This document shows, one piece after another, positions 1 to 33,200 of a stretch of 64,000 nt of DNA; positions within the stretch are counted from its first letter, which is position 1; each line of letters opens with the position of its first letter. The DNA is taken from NCBI GenBank assembly GCA_012845835.1, contig JABAKD010000025.1:1825001-1889000 (forward strand), written 5' to 3'. Position numbers and translations under genes: made by a program. Below the pieces are notes generated by a model, which saw only the letters and a program-made list of their open reading frames with translations, ran no database searches and had not been told where the DNA came from. The DNA is from Undaria pinnatifida. Its lineage: Eukaryota > Sar > Phaeophyceae > Laminariales > Alariaceae.

Positions 1-20804
<20,804 letters not shown>

Positions 20805-20817
20805 GGCTATATAGGTC

Positions 20818-22693
20818 TGGAAAAACACAGCGACAGGGGCGGTGGAGCGTACAAGAGGGGTTTAGAGCGTGCAGAGGGTTCACAGGCAACGCGAGAGGTC
20901 AACTGCGTGGTGTTGAGGTAGGCGTTGCTGTTGTGTGAGGATGTACATCCCTTCGAAAGCGAGCATATGGTTCGTCTTTTTTACGCCGTGCGTTGTACCA
21001 GTAGCGACTGGAAGACACGAACGACGAATTGATGACGAGGGCGATTCAGACAGCTCTTGCTCTGCTTCCTTCTCGTGTGTACCGCTCCTGCTGCGCGCTG
21101 GTGTCAGCAGCTTGAGTGCACTACATGCCAAAACGGCAGACACAAACAAGCCGACAAAGTGGCTCACCTAGGATGACAACCGAGAACGATGAAGACAAGT
21201 GCACGAAAGTGCGAGGCTACGAACGTAGCGCTCACATGGAAGGTTTTCCGGGAGGCGTTCCTTGTTTTGCAGGAACCAGGGAATTAGGGGATGGTGATGC
21301 TGCGCCACCAAACGTAGAAGGCAACAATGCCGCAGCACCACATGACAATCCGAGCTGCTGCGTGCTCGCTACTGTTCGCTGCGCGAACACCGGTTACGTG
21401 TGCGTGGAGAGCGCCATTTCATACGCCGCGCCCCACTTATTCGGCACCGGTGAAAGCTTGCAGATATAAGGTGAGAGAGAGGATTTCTGGCTTTGGCGCA
21501 TACCTGGTACGGCTCAAAGCTAGGGTACGGTACACAAAGTACGACTTCTACGTAGACGAAAGGTAGCAGATTTGCGGAGCAGACAGCAGTGCACGAGTAC
21601 GAGTGGTAGTCTAGCAATTCCGCGGCCGTCCGTGGTTGTGACTGCTCACACAGCAGTCGTATCATATCAGTCTACCTAGGAGCTCAAGACTCTGGGATCG
21701 CGAGCTTATAAACGCAACGAGAGGCGCACTTCCCAAAGGCACCGCAGGGTCTCGCCAGGGGCGTTTACTATTAATATAGTACTTCTGGGGTACATTGTGG
21801 AAACGCATTGAGAACACATTCCTGTAGACTAAATCATTTCGCCCCGGGGCGATATGAAACATTACACACACCTTTCACACAAGGCACACTCACACGACTG
21901 CCTGTCAACAGCACAGCAGCAAGAAGAGGTCTTGATCGTGTCGCAACCCGGCAGCTCCCGCAAGGCGCCCAGCAGCACTGGTAAAGGCACTGCTCACGTA
22001 CATTCAAACTCTGACGGAAGCTTGAGCTGTCTTAGTGATGCGGCGCAGGCGGTGGGACAGCAGCGCAAATCATATGCACGCGTTTACCCCCCCAGCTTTG
22101 ATCTGGAGCGTTCAGTGGGGCCGAAGGGGCGGCACTCGTACTCGACAGCGACCAAGCAGAGTGTGATCGACTACACCCGCCTCCCACGCCCCGCTGCTAC
22201 AAGGGAACATCTCGTAATATTGCTCGCAAACGCCCCGGGAGGTGCCACGATTGACTTCCTAACGCAAAAAGGTGCCACGGGACGTTTACCTGTACCCAGG
22301 GTCGCATTAAAAATCGTTCATTAAACTGTCATCCCACGGGGCGTTCCAAACGCAAACAATCGTATCATGAACGCACATTCCTCTCTCACTCTCACACGCA
22401 CATTAGACAAATATCTCAATGCCACTGGCGTTGGTCAACTCGCAACCCGCGTGTCCATTGGGGTTGGCATTTCATGGCCTAAATCGCCTTGCTGCATTTG
22501 CAATGTGTATCTCTGTCTCGTCTCTTTCTCGTAGTTTGTGACCACATCATTAGGGCTCGTCTCTCTCCTGGAGACATCGGCAAGGACAATGGTTGTGGGG
22601 GTGTAGATCGCTGGAAACATCAGTTCAATGCGAAGAACACACACCCCAGAGGCAGCGAATCATCACCTCACCTCTTTGGGCCCTCCGAGTCCC
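20818..22693. other. Intergenic region upstream of TPI-GAPDH
   Basis: Presumed 5' region of the minus-strand TPI-GAPDH gene. No recognisable coding exon, TATA box or RNA gene was found. A plus-strand frame of about 156 codons (21854-22324) has no family resemblance and is not called. Confidence 0.5.
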
Positions 22694-22907
22694 TGTCGAA
22701 AAACTTGGCAGCAGCGCTGCGGCAGTAGATCATGCAGTAGCTAGCGCTGAGCAGAGGTTGGGGTAGAGCAGAGTGAGTTAATCTCTCACGGCGCAGGCGT
22801 CGAAGCTGCCTGTACTGACGGTTTCGTATCATCATAAGCCGCCTCTCCGTATAGGACAAAGCCCAAATATCCTGTTGAGTCATTCTTGCACTACAAGTGT
22901 CCTGTCA
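22694..22907 (-). repeat. 3' LTR of copia element 2
   Basis: On the minus strand it begins TGACAGGACACTTGTAG and ends TTTTTCGACA. Long stretches such as AGTAGATCATGCAGTAGCTA and GCGCTGAGCAGAGGTTGGGG (plus strand) match the other LTR closely. Confidence 0.85.
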
Positions 22908-23059
22908 TGTCCTTTCAAGAACTACTTGGTGCCAATTCCGTGATCACGCCAGTAGTAAGCCGTTTCGATCTTGAAACGCAAAATAACATATGGACAATAA
23001 TATGCATGAAATGTCATCAGCAGTGCAACCCCCCAGTTAATCTCTATACAAGCTCCAAT

Positions 23060-23162
23060 ATACCCTTTGGGCTTGACCCCTTCACAACTGGAAACCCGTT
23101 TTTGGGAACAAAACTACTTGGAGGTAGAATAGGGAGGGGTTCGGGGCTCTGAAGGGGTTAAC
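23060..23162 (+). repeat. AACCCCTTT short dispersed element
   Basis: Runs from GACCCCTTCACAACTGGAAA through ATAGGGAGGGGTTCGGGGCT to CTGAAGGGGTTAA, so the ends are roughly inverted (AACCCCTT / AAGGGGTT). About 100 bp, no coding capacity. Confidence 0.6.
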
Positions 23163-23163
23163 G

Positions 23164-23346
23164 CCTGATTTCGAAAAGGGGGGGGGGGCGTTCATTCATC
23201 GAGCAGCATGAGCCGGGTTGATCAGATGCAAACTTTTGCGCGGCGCCCAAGATTTTGGTGAGAATGTCGGCCTTTTGCATGCTTGTTTTTAAGGTACTAC
23301 ACATGCTCGCAAGCAAGGACCTAACATGGTGATTTTTTCCGTCCAT
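23164..23346 (-). pseudogene. copia element 2, polyprotein C-terminal remnant
   Basis: GKNHHVRSLLAS and QKADILTKILGAAQKFASDQ are the copia RNase H tail (HHVR...ADILTK). The frame is open for 62 codons but lacks the upstream RNase H core. Confidence 0.75.
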
Positions 23347-23608
23347 GTGCCTTGCACCTAGCGTTATCTTGTTAGTTCAACTGGTGGCTGCGTCACCCAA
23401 GTTATCATACTTCATATAAACCAACGTCGCCCTTGTTTCCTCGCTGCTTATTGTTTAGATTACATCCCAAAGGTTAGTCATCACTGGAGGTGTGGCATCA
23501 GCAGACACGCCTCCAACAACAGTAGTGATCCATAACACACCCAGTGCTACAGTTCTACAGTAGTAGATGCATTTCAACACAACCATATATCATGTTCAAC
23601 AACTTCTT

Positions 23609-24034
23609 TCAATCTACGGGGGGTGCTCCTGCTGCTACCAGGTACGGAACGACCCGTGTCGCAGAGCAGCCCATGCCATCTTCTGCAAAGTCACTGTAAA
23701 TTGGCCCCATCGCCGCGTACCTGTCAAGGTAAGAAAGAGATCCTGTCGCAGACCTGTAAATCGTCGTGTCCTCTGTTGACAAACTGTGTTTTTCTGCAGT
23801 GTTCTCTGTTGACAAACTTGTTTCATCTGCAGTGTCCTCTGTTGACGAAATTGGATCATCCATTATCCGCACGGTTCTGCCTTCAGTACGCGAGTCCGTC
23901 GGGCATGTACCTGCAATTCCATACGTTTCTTGCTTCGTCCTGGCAGTCATTTCCTGTGTGAAAATAAATGTACCTGCGAGAGCGTTTTTATATATTCTCT
24001 TGCCTGTAGCGAGCTCCGCGCTTCCGTGGTCCAC
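23609..24034 (-). pseudogene. copia element 2, deletion junction with tandem insert
   Basis: YRSATGSLSYLDRYAA resembles the copia YRS-VGSLMYLA block between RT and RNase H. Just upstream, three tandem units of about 44 bp code for repeats of the type SSTEDTADETSLSTENTAE. Integrase and RT, expected between protease and this point, are absent. Confidence 0.6.
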
Positions 24035-24149
24035 CGTCTCGTCCGTTCGCAGCTTAGCTAGCGTATACGTATCCCATTACAGCAGTCGGCTTTCCAGCTC
24101 CAGAGCTGTCAATATCATCATTCGCACCTGTTGTAAGCTCCTCCGCTGG

Positions 24150-24614
24150 CTAATTCAAAGCGGGAGGGCGACAGGGATCCATCCTTCGGTGGCACGAGTC
24201 AGTGTCCATCACCGTGTGGAATAATGTGTTACCGCGTGATTTATCTTGCCCATTCAGTAGTATACGTAGGACGAACATCCGTGGATATTCCGTCGACACG
24301 GGAAACGCGCTGTTACCGCCGCGTAAAACAGGAGGATTAGCCATTAAATCGAGCTTTGCTACCTTCTCGCGGAGCGCTCCGACCGAAAACACACTCGATC
24401 CCGAATTGGGAACAATCAACACTTCCAGGTGGACCGGTACCAATTCGCCTCGGTCATTCCCTACACGAAATACGAGAGTACCTTTTGTCCTGGCTGTAGT
24501 TACGCCGCAAGATCCTCTGACACGCATACAGCAGTCGATCTTGTTGACCGCATGTTGGCATAGCTGGGATCCAGTGGCTGCCATATGATTTGACGCTGCT
24601 CTATCAATGAACAC
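24150..24614 (-). pseudogene. copia element 2, protease remnant
   Basis: FIDRAASNHMAATGSQL matches the copia protease motif W-DSGAS-H, but the active-site DSGA reads DRAA. The following VHLEVLIVPNSGSSVFSVGA fits the usual continuation (VLYVPGL--NLLSVG). The frame is open for 155 codons. Confidence 0.7.
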
Positions 24615-24647
24615 TGCTGTGTCAACGGGGGTCGTGTCGGTTCCAAT

Positions 24648-25998
24648 TTACATTATTGCCAGGAATGCGACATCTTCCTGCGCCTTCGTATTCGTTACAT
24701 GTTCATATGTTTCATCATTACTCATTGGACGTTCCGCACCGTCACCAATAACAACCTGAAAATCGCCCAAATCGGCGTTCTCGGTGATCGTGCACCATGC
24801 GTGAGAAATACATTCCCGTTGGGAACTGACCTGTGCAGCATTAACATGGTACGTGTCGTCACTTTCCTGGTGCGAGTGGCGAAGGGCGCAGTCATGCCAG
24901 CCGTGCTCAGTAGAGTTCCGGCAGTAATTGCGTCTGCCGTGGCGGTTCTTTCCGTCATTGCGATTACGCCGTCGTCCTCCTCGGCCTGCACGGTTGCCGT
25001 GCCTACGTTCGCGTGCACTTTCCGGTCTACTTATATTGCTATCCTCAGACAAGTTGCCGTTCGTGTTCCTCGACGTGTAACCACCGTTATTGTTGTTACC
25101 TCTCGCGAGACTATTGGTATTTCTCGTACCATTTCCGCGACATTTTCTTCGATCTCGACCGTTGTTTCTACGGGAGGGGTTGCGAGATCTCTCGTACGCT
25201 GCCGTATTCAGCGCACGCTCGCGACTGCCTGCATCATGTTCGTCTCGTCCCGCACTTTCTTCTCTCGCGGTGACTTTGTCGCGAATTTGCATAGCATGGT
25301 TAGACGTTGCACGAGCTGCCGTATCTTCAAAACTTGAGGCGGTGCCATCACGCTGCCCATCACAAAGCAGTACCGTCTTCAACGATTCATATTGGCCATC
25401 AGGTAGTGCCCTGAAAAATGCGTGAGCTTTCCGCGCTGGAACTACTGTGTCACCGAGAGCTCCCAGCTCGACGCAAATGCGGCGCAACTCCTGGCCTGGA
25501 TAACTCGGGCAGGGTCAAATTGCTCGGCCTCGGTGACCTGCACGTTTGCCAGCTGGTCGTGCAGCTCTTGCATTTGGGATTCACCATCGAGTCGGTATTT
25601 AGCCTCGAGTGCCATTGCAGCACCGCGACCGTCGCCGAATCACGCTGTTCCTACCGGGGCGTACGCTTGTACGACTTGAGGGGCAACACTAACATATCCT
25701 CCACGGCAATCAGCCGTAGCTAGAAGCATTCTCGTAAAACGCTCACCGTTCTTTTCGTCAAAGCGGCGACCTCCTTCGCACATTGCGCCTTCTGCACGAG
25801 AGTGGCATCCTCCTCTGGTTTTGCTGGGGCGGTCTCTAGGCCTGACATAACTTTGCCAAGTCCGTCCTCGTACATCACCGATCGTTGAAATGTCATCCAA
25901 CCATGGTACTGCTTGGAATCCCCGTTAAACGGAAAATACCCTTTCCGGAAGGGGGAGGACATGTTTGACTCTGAATCCGCACTACCACGTTGGCTCAT
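24648..25998 (-). pseudogene. copia element 2, gag
   Basis: Starts MSQRGSADSESNMSS just inside the 5' LTR and continues FRKGYFPFNGDSKQYHGWMT, a gag start of the type F-G--Y--W. Frameshifts near 25720 and 25490 split it. A 279-codon frame (24648-25487) gives the C-terminal half, rich in Arg, Asn and Gly, with a zinc-knuckle relic YCRNSTEHGWHDC in which the first Cys is lost. Confidence 0.75.
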
Positions 25999-26002
25999 GA
26001 CC

Positions 26003-26209
26003 TGTCGGGAAACTTGGCAGCAGCGCTGCAGCAGTAGATCATGCAGTAGCTAGCGCTGAGCAGAGGTTGGGGTAGAGCAAAGACAAAGTGAATTAATCTC
26101 TCACGGCACAGGCGTCGAAGCTGCCTTGTACTGACGGTTTCGTATATTCTATATAGTACAAAACCCAAATATCCTTTTGAGTCGTTCTTGCACTACAAAT
26201 ATACTGACA
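26003..26209 (-). repeat. 5' LTR of copia element 2
   Basis: On the minus strand it begins TGTCAGTATATTTGTAGTGC and ends TTTCCCGACA. The gag start codon lies only five bases beyond, so there is almost no leader. Confidence 0.85.
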
Positions 26210-27207
26210 ATCCCCACCTATCTCCCTATACTTAATTCAAGTTATAATTGTTCCCAGAAAAGGGTTTCCAGTTGTAAATGCGTTAAGACCACCCAAACAT
26301 GATCAAACATAGTTGTGTAGAACTGCAGGAACCAGTGTTGCCTTTCACCTGTGTCGTGCGAAGAACCTGTGTTTGCTCTTGCGCGAAACAGGTACCTATC
26401 CGCACATCAAGTTGCTGCCCCTGCGAAGACCTCCTGGCCTGCGTTTACCCCATTTATCTAACATTCTGGGCGTCTTCCGCCTTTCTAAAAGGGGGGCGTT
26501 TATTTGCCACGGTTGTTGCCCTTTTTATCTGAAAAACCGTTGCCCGGGGCGGTTACCAGCTATATTCGCTTGATTATTACGACAGTGACTAGTTGTGTCG
26601 GACAACAGCAGTAGTCAGTGTTGCCTTTCACCTGTTTGTTCGCGCGAAGGACCTGGGCTTTTTCGCTGTTAAGTGAAACTGTTGCGACCCACCCATACAT
26701 CGACTTTTATATCTGAAGCACTTTCCTGCCTGTTTTTGAAAACATCTACGTTTCCCGCGTTGAAACTACTTGCCAGCTTGACCTGGTAAGTAGTACCCGA
26801 TGCTCTACAGTTGTACTTGAATTCACCAGCTGTACGAGTGTGTAGCAGGATCCCTCCCGGCCCAACAGGGCGAGGCAGATGTTCCTCACCTCCTTGCTTT
26901 CTTTGCCACGTGGTCGCGATCGCCCAAATCACAGACGTGAAGCTTAAACACAGCAGTTGCTTGTGCAGGCGGACAATGGCCAACTCTCACCTTGACGTTA
27001 CAGTAGCAGTTCTTCACGGCAGCAGCCTGGCCAGTCTACGTCTTGCTCCTCTCTGAATGATGAATTGCTGAGTATGATCTTCAATTCCCTTCTCCTCCCG
27101 CTGACCGCTTGCTCTCTGACTGCTGACTGCCGAATGCGTGTTCACCCTCCCTGGCATGCACTACGTACGCTACCTTCACGGGTCGGCCCTTGAAGACGGG
27201 CACCTCC
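26210..27207. other. Intergenic region upstream of the DUF3228 gene
   Basis: Contains a reversed fragment of the AACCCCTTT element (26215-26290) next to the LTR. Otherwise no gene, RNA or clear promoter element was recognised. Confidence 0.45.
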
Positions 27208-27241
27208 ATGGCGGCTTCGGGCGGAAACGAGCTTGTCATGG
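27208..27241 (+). CDS. DUF3228 gene exon 1
   Basis: Codes for MAASGGNELVM plus the first base of Asp. Donor ATGG|GTGAGA, a strong site. Chosen because its phase 1 fits exon 2 exactly and the ATG context is good. The start is inferred, not backed by transcript data. Confidence 0.75.
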
Positions 27242-30200
27242 GTGAGATGCATTCTAGAGCAGTGCTAGATTATAGGATGCCTAGAAAGAAACAGGGTGCT
27301 AAGAAAGGCAGGCTGAGATTTACAGGAACATAAGAAAGTTGGGAGTCATTATGCTGAAGTTGATGTAGAACGCACCCTCCACCTGGTACCAAAATATCAA
27401 GCCCAGCCTGGGTCTCCTGTGCTACTGTGGTAGTAGTGGGGAGCACTCTATAGGGAGAGCAGCGACGGTAGCACTACAGCAGCGGTAGGTATTCAGTAAC
27501 GGGAGTATTTATTCGGCGCTGGTTTGACTTGACGTCGACGGGGGGTGGTGTGATTGTATCATGTGATAACTTCGTCTTGTTATTTCGACAAACCCAGAAG
27601 GCGTCCCCCAGCGAGAGGCCATCGAGGCCGGATTTTTTTTTTTTTGTTGCCACCATTGAGCATAACCTACTATTTGCCTGTTATGTAGGATGTAGTATGG
27701 AACCCGACCCTGGCCAGCGTGATTTTGGTCCAAATATTTTTTGTGAGAAACACGAGTCCTATGTTCTTACGGCCGAACATGTAGAGAAAGAAAGAGCGCC
27801 CGCCCTCTGCATGCGTTGAAATATGTAGAAAGCGTAAGAACTTGAAAAGGTCCCTCGCGCAAGGACACTCGTGACGCCAAACACGTTATCTCTGTGTGCC
27901 TCGACTGTCGATGATTCAGTAATCGCCCTTGCCAATATCGATGCGTTGCGAGCGTGGATGATGGTGACTTGTGCCGCACTCGAATCCGCTACACTGCTGC
28001 TACTGCTGCTGCTCTGAATTCAAATGCGAACGCGAATAATGCTGCAAGGTAGCGAAATACCTGGGTTTTTCACGGGTCATGACCCGACGTCCGGGTCGGG
28101 TCATGCGATCTTCAAAATCTCACGGTTCGAGTCGGGTCGGGTCTGGAGGTGTTCGAAATTTTGCGGGTCGGGTCAGGACGAATCTAACGGGTCGGGTTGG
28201 TTCATCCTGGCCCGACCCGTCCCGATTCGAGAGTAGCGACCCGACCCGTGAAACGTCCTGAACAAATACTCTACCTCGACCCCCCATGTCTTGCACCTCT
28301 TGACTTTGACACGTCCACCCGTATGTCCGGCTGACCTTCCACCCGGTCGTTCCAGGGAGGCAGAGTGTGCTAAAGCTTAGTTTGGTCGGTAATTGGTTAG
28401 CCTTTTACCACCAGCCTTACGGGAGCAGTTAGTCTGTGTCTCAAGTTTGGGTAGCTAATTGATTGATTTTCCTCTTTCCAGTAGCCCCAAACGAACCGAT
28501 CGGCCCACTACATTAACACGATTCCCGAGCCCTATTTTTTGGTGGTGGGATATGCATCAGTTTACCATGTGCCTGTGCGAGTATCCCCAACGAGCTGGTC
28601 AACTCATTATTGACGGGGGGACATACAATCTTGAATCAATTTACGATAGGTGTTAGTAGCAAACATGGGGAACAGATAGGTTTGTGTGTATATCATGGGT
28701 TCTGACACTTTTACACGAATGCGAATGCGACCGGCGATGGATGGCAGATACGTTCGTGATGCGACAGTTCACGGACGACACGTACACGGGGACCAAGGTG
28801 GCATACGACCCGCAGGAGTTCGAGGATAAGGTAGGATTTTGATTGTGATTCTGATTGATTGATTGATTGATTCTAGTGTTTTATTGGTTGATTTGGTTGG
28901 TTGATTGAATGCGTGATTGATGGACGAAATATTGAGTGCGGAGTGAGGTTGAGATTGAGATTGCAGACAGATTTGAAAATTGATATTGACGATTGAAATT
29001 GAACGTTGATGATTGCATATTGAAATTGCAGACTGGAGATTGAGATTGGGAGTTTTTTGTGTGGTCCGCAGAAGTTCGAGGATTGTTTGTTGTCCTCTTG
29101 CTAATTATTTGCAGTGGTTTGGCCGACCACGGCGGCAAAGCGGTCGCCTTTCCAGGCCGTTCCGTTCGCGTTGTCGAGGTTCCAAGAGCGCATGGCAGCA
29201 TACCAGCACCTGGTAGTTCACCTTTTTGCAATAAACTACACCTGGTACCAGGGCATCTGGCATAGGTATCTGGTATACTATTAATAATTATGGTACGTAG
29301 ACAGATTAACTCGGACCATTATTAATAGTCCTCGTGACATACTTGTGCGACGGCTGTACGTAACCACCGCATATCCGAGGGCATCCTTTGATTTTCGACG
29401 ACCAAACCTCGGGGTGCGAAACTACGTCAAAATGAAGACACGAGGGGAAAACTTACAGAGCACATGCATTGTACCTGGTAGTTCGGACAGTTAAGAACTA
29501 TGGAGGCGTCCATCCAGCCCGGCTGTTGCATGTGGCCAACGCTGTAATCGTCATTTTTTTCTTGTCAATTTTGCGGTAGGCATTTCTTTTGGTTCATTTT
29601 GCAATCGTCATTTTTTTTTGTCAATTTTGTAATTTCATTTTTTTCGTCAATTCTGCGATCTTCATTTTGGTCTCGACAATTTTGCAATCGTCATTTACCT
29701 TGTTCATTTTCACCCGTCGATTTTGCCCTCTGAGGTTCCTCAAGCGTTAGAATGTTGATGTTGTTTGCGGTTGTAACAGCTGTCAGTGACTCTTTGTCTC
29801 TCCTCGGGCTACACCCTCGCGTGATACGCCTGCCAAGGGTTGTCAAACACCTTATTCACGCCGGCCACCTCCGCCTCCCACCTGAAGCATGCCATCCCTT
29901 CCGCCGTGCGCTATCAATACTGTAAATACTATTATACGTAGGTGAATGAGATGTTCAGGGCTGCGGGAGGGAAGCTAGTTGAAGGGTGAGAGGCCGACTT
30001 GACCGTTTTTTGTGTTGTGCTGGGTTGAGCCGTGCGAGACTGTGCTCGGCGGTGTGGTGCTTTGTGGTGTTGTGTATGCTGCTGTGCTATGGGGTGCTGC
30101 GTCCAGTTGTGCTGTGCCGCGCTGTGCTGAGCGCTGCTGTGTGCGCTTCTCTTATGTCCCTCATGTGCTGCGTACCCGTACATGGCGAATGTAACTTTTG

Positions 30201-33200
30201 TGCTAGCCTTGGGACAAGGGTATTCGACGCCGGCTTTTTCGCTGATACTACTGCAGCTGCTCCCGTAAAAGATTAGCGAGCGCTTAGGCAGAAGGGCCAA
30301 TAATGTAAGGGCCAATAATGCCACAGGAACATGTTGCCAGCGTGCCCGCCATTGCATTGGCTGGTTACGAGATAGCAGCTTCAGCCGGCGAGTCTATTCA
30401 GCACTTGACGGGACAGCGCTCCATCGAACACAGCTTCGAGGAGGCAAGCTAAGGTCCACGACAATGCCCTTTTCATTATTGATAACAAGTTCCGACCTGC
30501 TTATTTATTGATAACGAAAAGTAATGACCTGTTCGATCATGATGACGAAAGTTGCGGCCGGAAAAGACCAAAAACCGAATCGCCTTCGGCTTCCGCCTCA
30601 ACGCCAAGGCCCAAATGAAAGCGGCGAAAACACACACTGAAGGCCTTGCTCGACCCTAACCCATGCCATTGCTGGTGATTGATTTTCTCGGCTTGCTCTC
30701 CCGAGCCTTTATCCCGCACCCTTCCGTCTCAACCTTTATCCCTCACCCATCCGTATTTGCTGTCGTAGGGCTGTGAGTTGGATGAGTATTGTTGAATACA
30801 GGGCTTTTCGCGGGTCGGCTCGTTTCTCATGGGTCGGACCGGGTCAGGGTGACTCGACCCGACCCGACCGGACCCGACCCGATCCGTGAGCATTGAATAC
30901 CTCCTGACTCGACCCGTGAGATTTCCAAAGTCTCCTGACCCGCGCCCGACTCGACCCACCGAGTTTTTGAAAACCTCCCGACCACTCCCGCGGGCCGGAT
31001 CATGGACTGGTGAAAAACCCTGGTTAAATAGTCGCGAACTTGATATTGCAGGCAGTTGGCATGGTGTTAATTGCGTGCAGTGATTGCGGAGGTCAAAGGC
31101 TATTTGCATCTGATTGGAACGTTCTTTTCTTCCGCGTGAGAAGTGTTTATGGGTTTTCTCTTACTCCGCCATCTCCAAGTGTCAACGGGATCTTTACGAC
31201 GAGATCTTTACGACGGGATCTTTATGATGGGATCTTTGCGATGGGATCTTTTTCGATGTGATCTTGTTTGCAGTGGTTAACGGGTTATAGTGAAGCAACC
31301 CCTTCATAATTTTGACTAGTCTCGACTATTAGTAGTGTTGACTAGTCGTGGAGTCCAGCCAACTGATAGCCCTAGTTGTTGCTGTTACCTTGCCCCATCG
31401 GTCCGTCCCACGTCCCAATGCCCCAGGTACGCTCCGTTCTGCAAGCACGTGTTCGTGCCCAACTTTGCCGGCGTGATCACGAGCACTGTCCGGATCACAG
31501 CGGAGAATGAGAAGCTTTTATCCACCGGCTACGAGGCAAGATCGCCCAAGGTAGGCGAAACGCCTGATTCCACTGCGCCTGTGTTGTTGGGGGACTAACT
31601 ACTTGAAATTACAACGGGTAAACATATTTAGTAATCGGGACCAATGACATGGTGAGGAAAAAGAGGGGAATACGAAGTACATAAGTTTTTGTGTGTATAC
31701 CGTGGCTCTTATTGTTATGATCCTCAGTAGTATCGTTTTGGAAAAGGGTTATAACAGCCCTTTAGAATGCCTTGAACTACGCCCGTGCTTTCGGTGATAC
31801 AGTTGTTTGAGTCAAGTGTTAGATGAGTACAGGCGAGTGTGAGTTTGTGCGGTTAACCGCGCCATAAAGTGGCGACCTCGTTCTAGTTGCCTCGAATGTC
31901 CCATCCGCTGACCTCCAACGCACGTTGACGACATTCATATACACTGTATACACTATATACACTATATACACCTATGCTGCTGCGCGAGTTCGTACAGCAG
32001 CGATGAATACTATATTTTTAGTAGTGGGATAAGGGTAGAGGCTTCCCCGTGTGAGTAAGCTCTCCCACCGCGTGGTGAGATTCGTTTGATTTGTTACTCA
32101 TTTTTGTGTTCGTTGGGGGGGAGATGATGCACGACCGGTCATTTTCCGAAGGTTGAGGGTTGGGGGTTCGATGGTGCGATACTGTAGTCAGTGCTGGTCA
32201 TAAGCGTACCGGTACACCTAGCCTGTTCGACTAGTGTTGGAGTGGTGCGACGAGGGGTAGGGAAGACTAGTAGTCTTCGTGGTAGTAGAGGGTAGTTGTC
32301 ATGGTATGAGGAGAGCAATAGTAGCAGCACTAGTAGCAGCATTAGTGGTGGCAGGGTTAGCCGTAGTACTCGTAGAGCAGTATATAAGTGGTAGATGCAT
32401 AAATTGTAGTGGCTGCAGCAGCAGTTGGGGGAAGAGCAGCGGTAGACGTTTTAAACGCATTATATTAAGGAGCTACAAGGGCTCCGCACGGGTGCCGGCA
32501 TTCGCGCCGGCATTCATGATCCGGGTAGGCTAAATCCCTGTGTATTTCGTTTGTCTCGTCAAGTTTTGATATCTGTTCGAACATGTGCAGGATTAGGTAT
32601 ATACCAAACTTGTACCTGGTATATGGTACCTGGTAAATGTTTCGCATGCCAAGGGTTGCAGTAGAATGAAAGCCTTCGATTGCCATGTAGTACATTACAG
32701 GATAAGGGCAGCGCCAGGTGGTAAAAAGGATGGAAGAAAATTACCTAGAACATGGCGAAAATGATACGCGTGCAGTGCATAACCAGATATTAGGTGATTG
32801 GGATGACAGGACTTGGTCTCAGGTAATTGTGCTCAGACTCTTTGCTGAGATTGTTTTTCTTTGTGAGTCTCAACTATCAGACTCGTTTCGTTTGCCGGTC
32901 TCTTTAACCAGTACACTTTCTCAATCTTGCATGCTTGTGGTGACTTAGTTGCTTGTCGAAATCAGTTATTATGTCGACCCGGCCTGTCCCCTGAGGGTCA
33001 GGTGCGGTGGAGATAGCCGCCCGGAACGGCATCTTTCGGGGTAGTGTGGGACTTGCGCAAGCTCACCCACTAACAAAACCCCCGGCCACGAGGAAACAGC
33101 CTTCCGCCGGACTTGGTCCAGTTGCGGTCCGCCCTATCCATTCGGGCGTTGGTCCTCGGGCTATTAGGTTGTTCATTTTTTCATCCCTGGTATCATGTAC

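Larger units (their letters stand above)
22694..26209 (-). mobile_element. Copia-like LTR element 2, internally deleted
   Basis: Two direct LTRs (22694-22907 and 26003-26209) flank a minus-strand internal region with gag, an aspartic-protease remnant and the very end of RNase H. Integrase and nearly all of reverse transcriptase are missing. The 5-base flanks, GTCCC at 22689-22693 and ATCCC at 26210-26214, match at four positions and may be a target-site duplication. The element could only move using proteins from elsewhere. Confidence 0.85.

Noticed and set aside
21854-22324. 156-codon plus frame in the TPI-GAPDH upstream region
   Set aside because: No recognised motif, no supporting splice or start context. 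It may be real, but the sequence alone does not support it.
29107-29264. Possible DUF3228 exon after TTTGCAG
   Set aside because: Its translations do not fit the family. The 44-base exon at 29942 fits phase and sequence on both sides.
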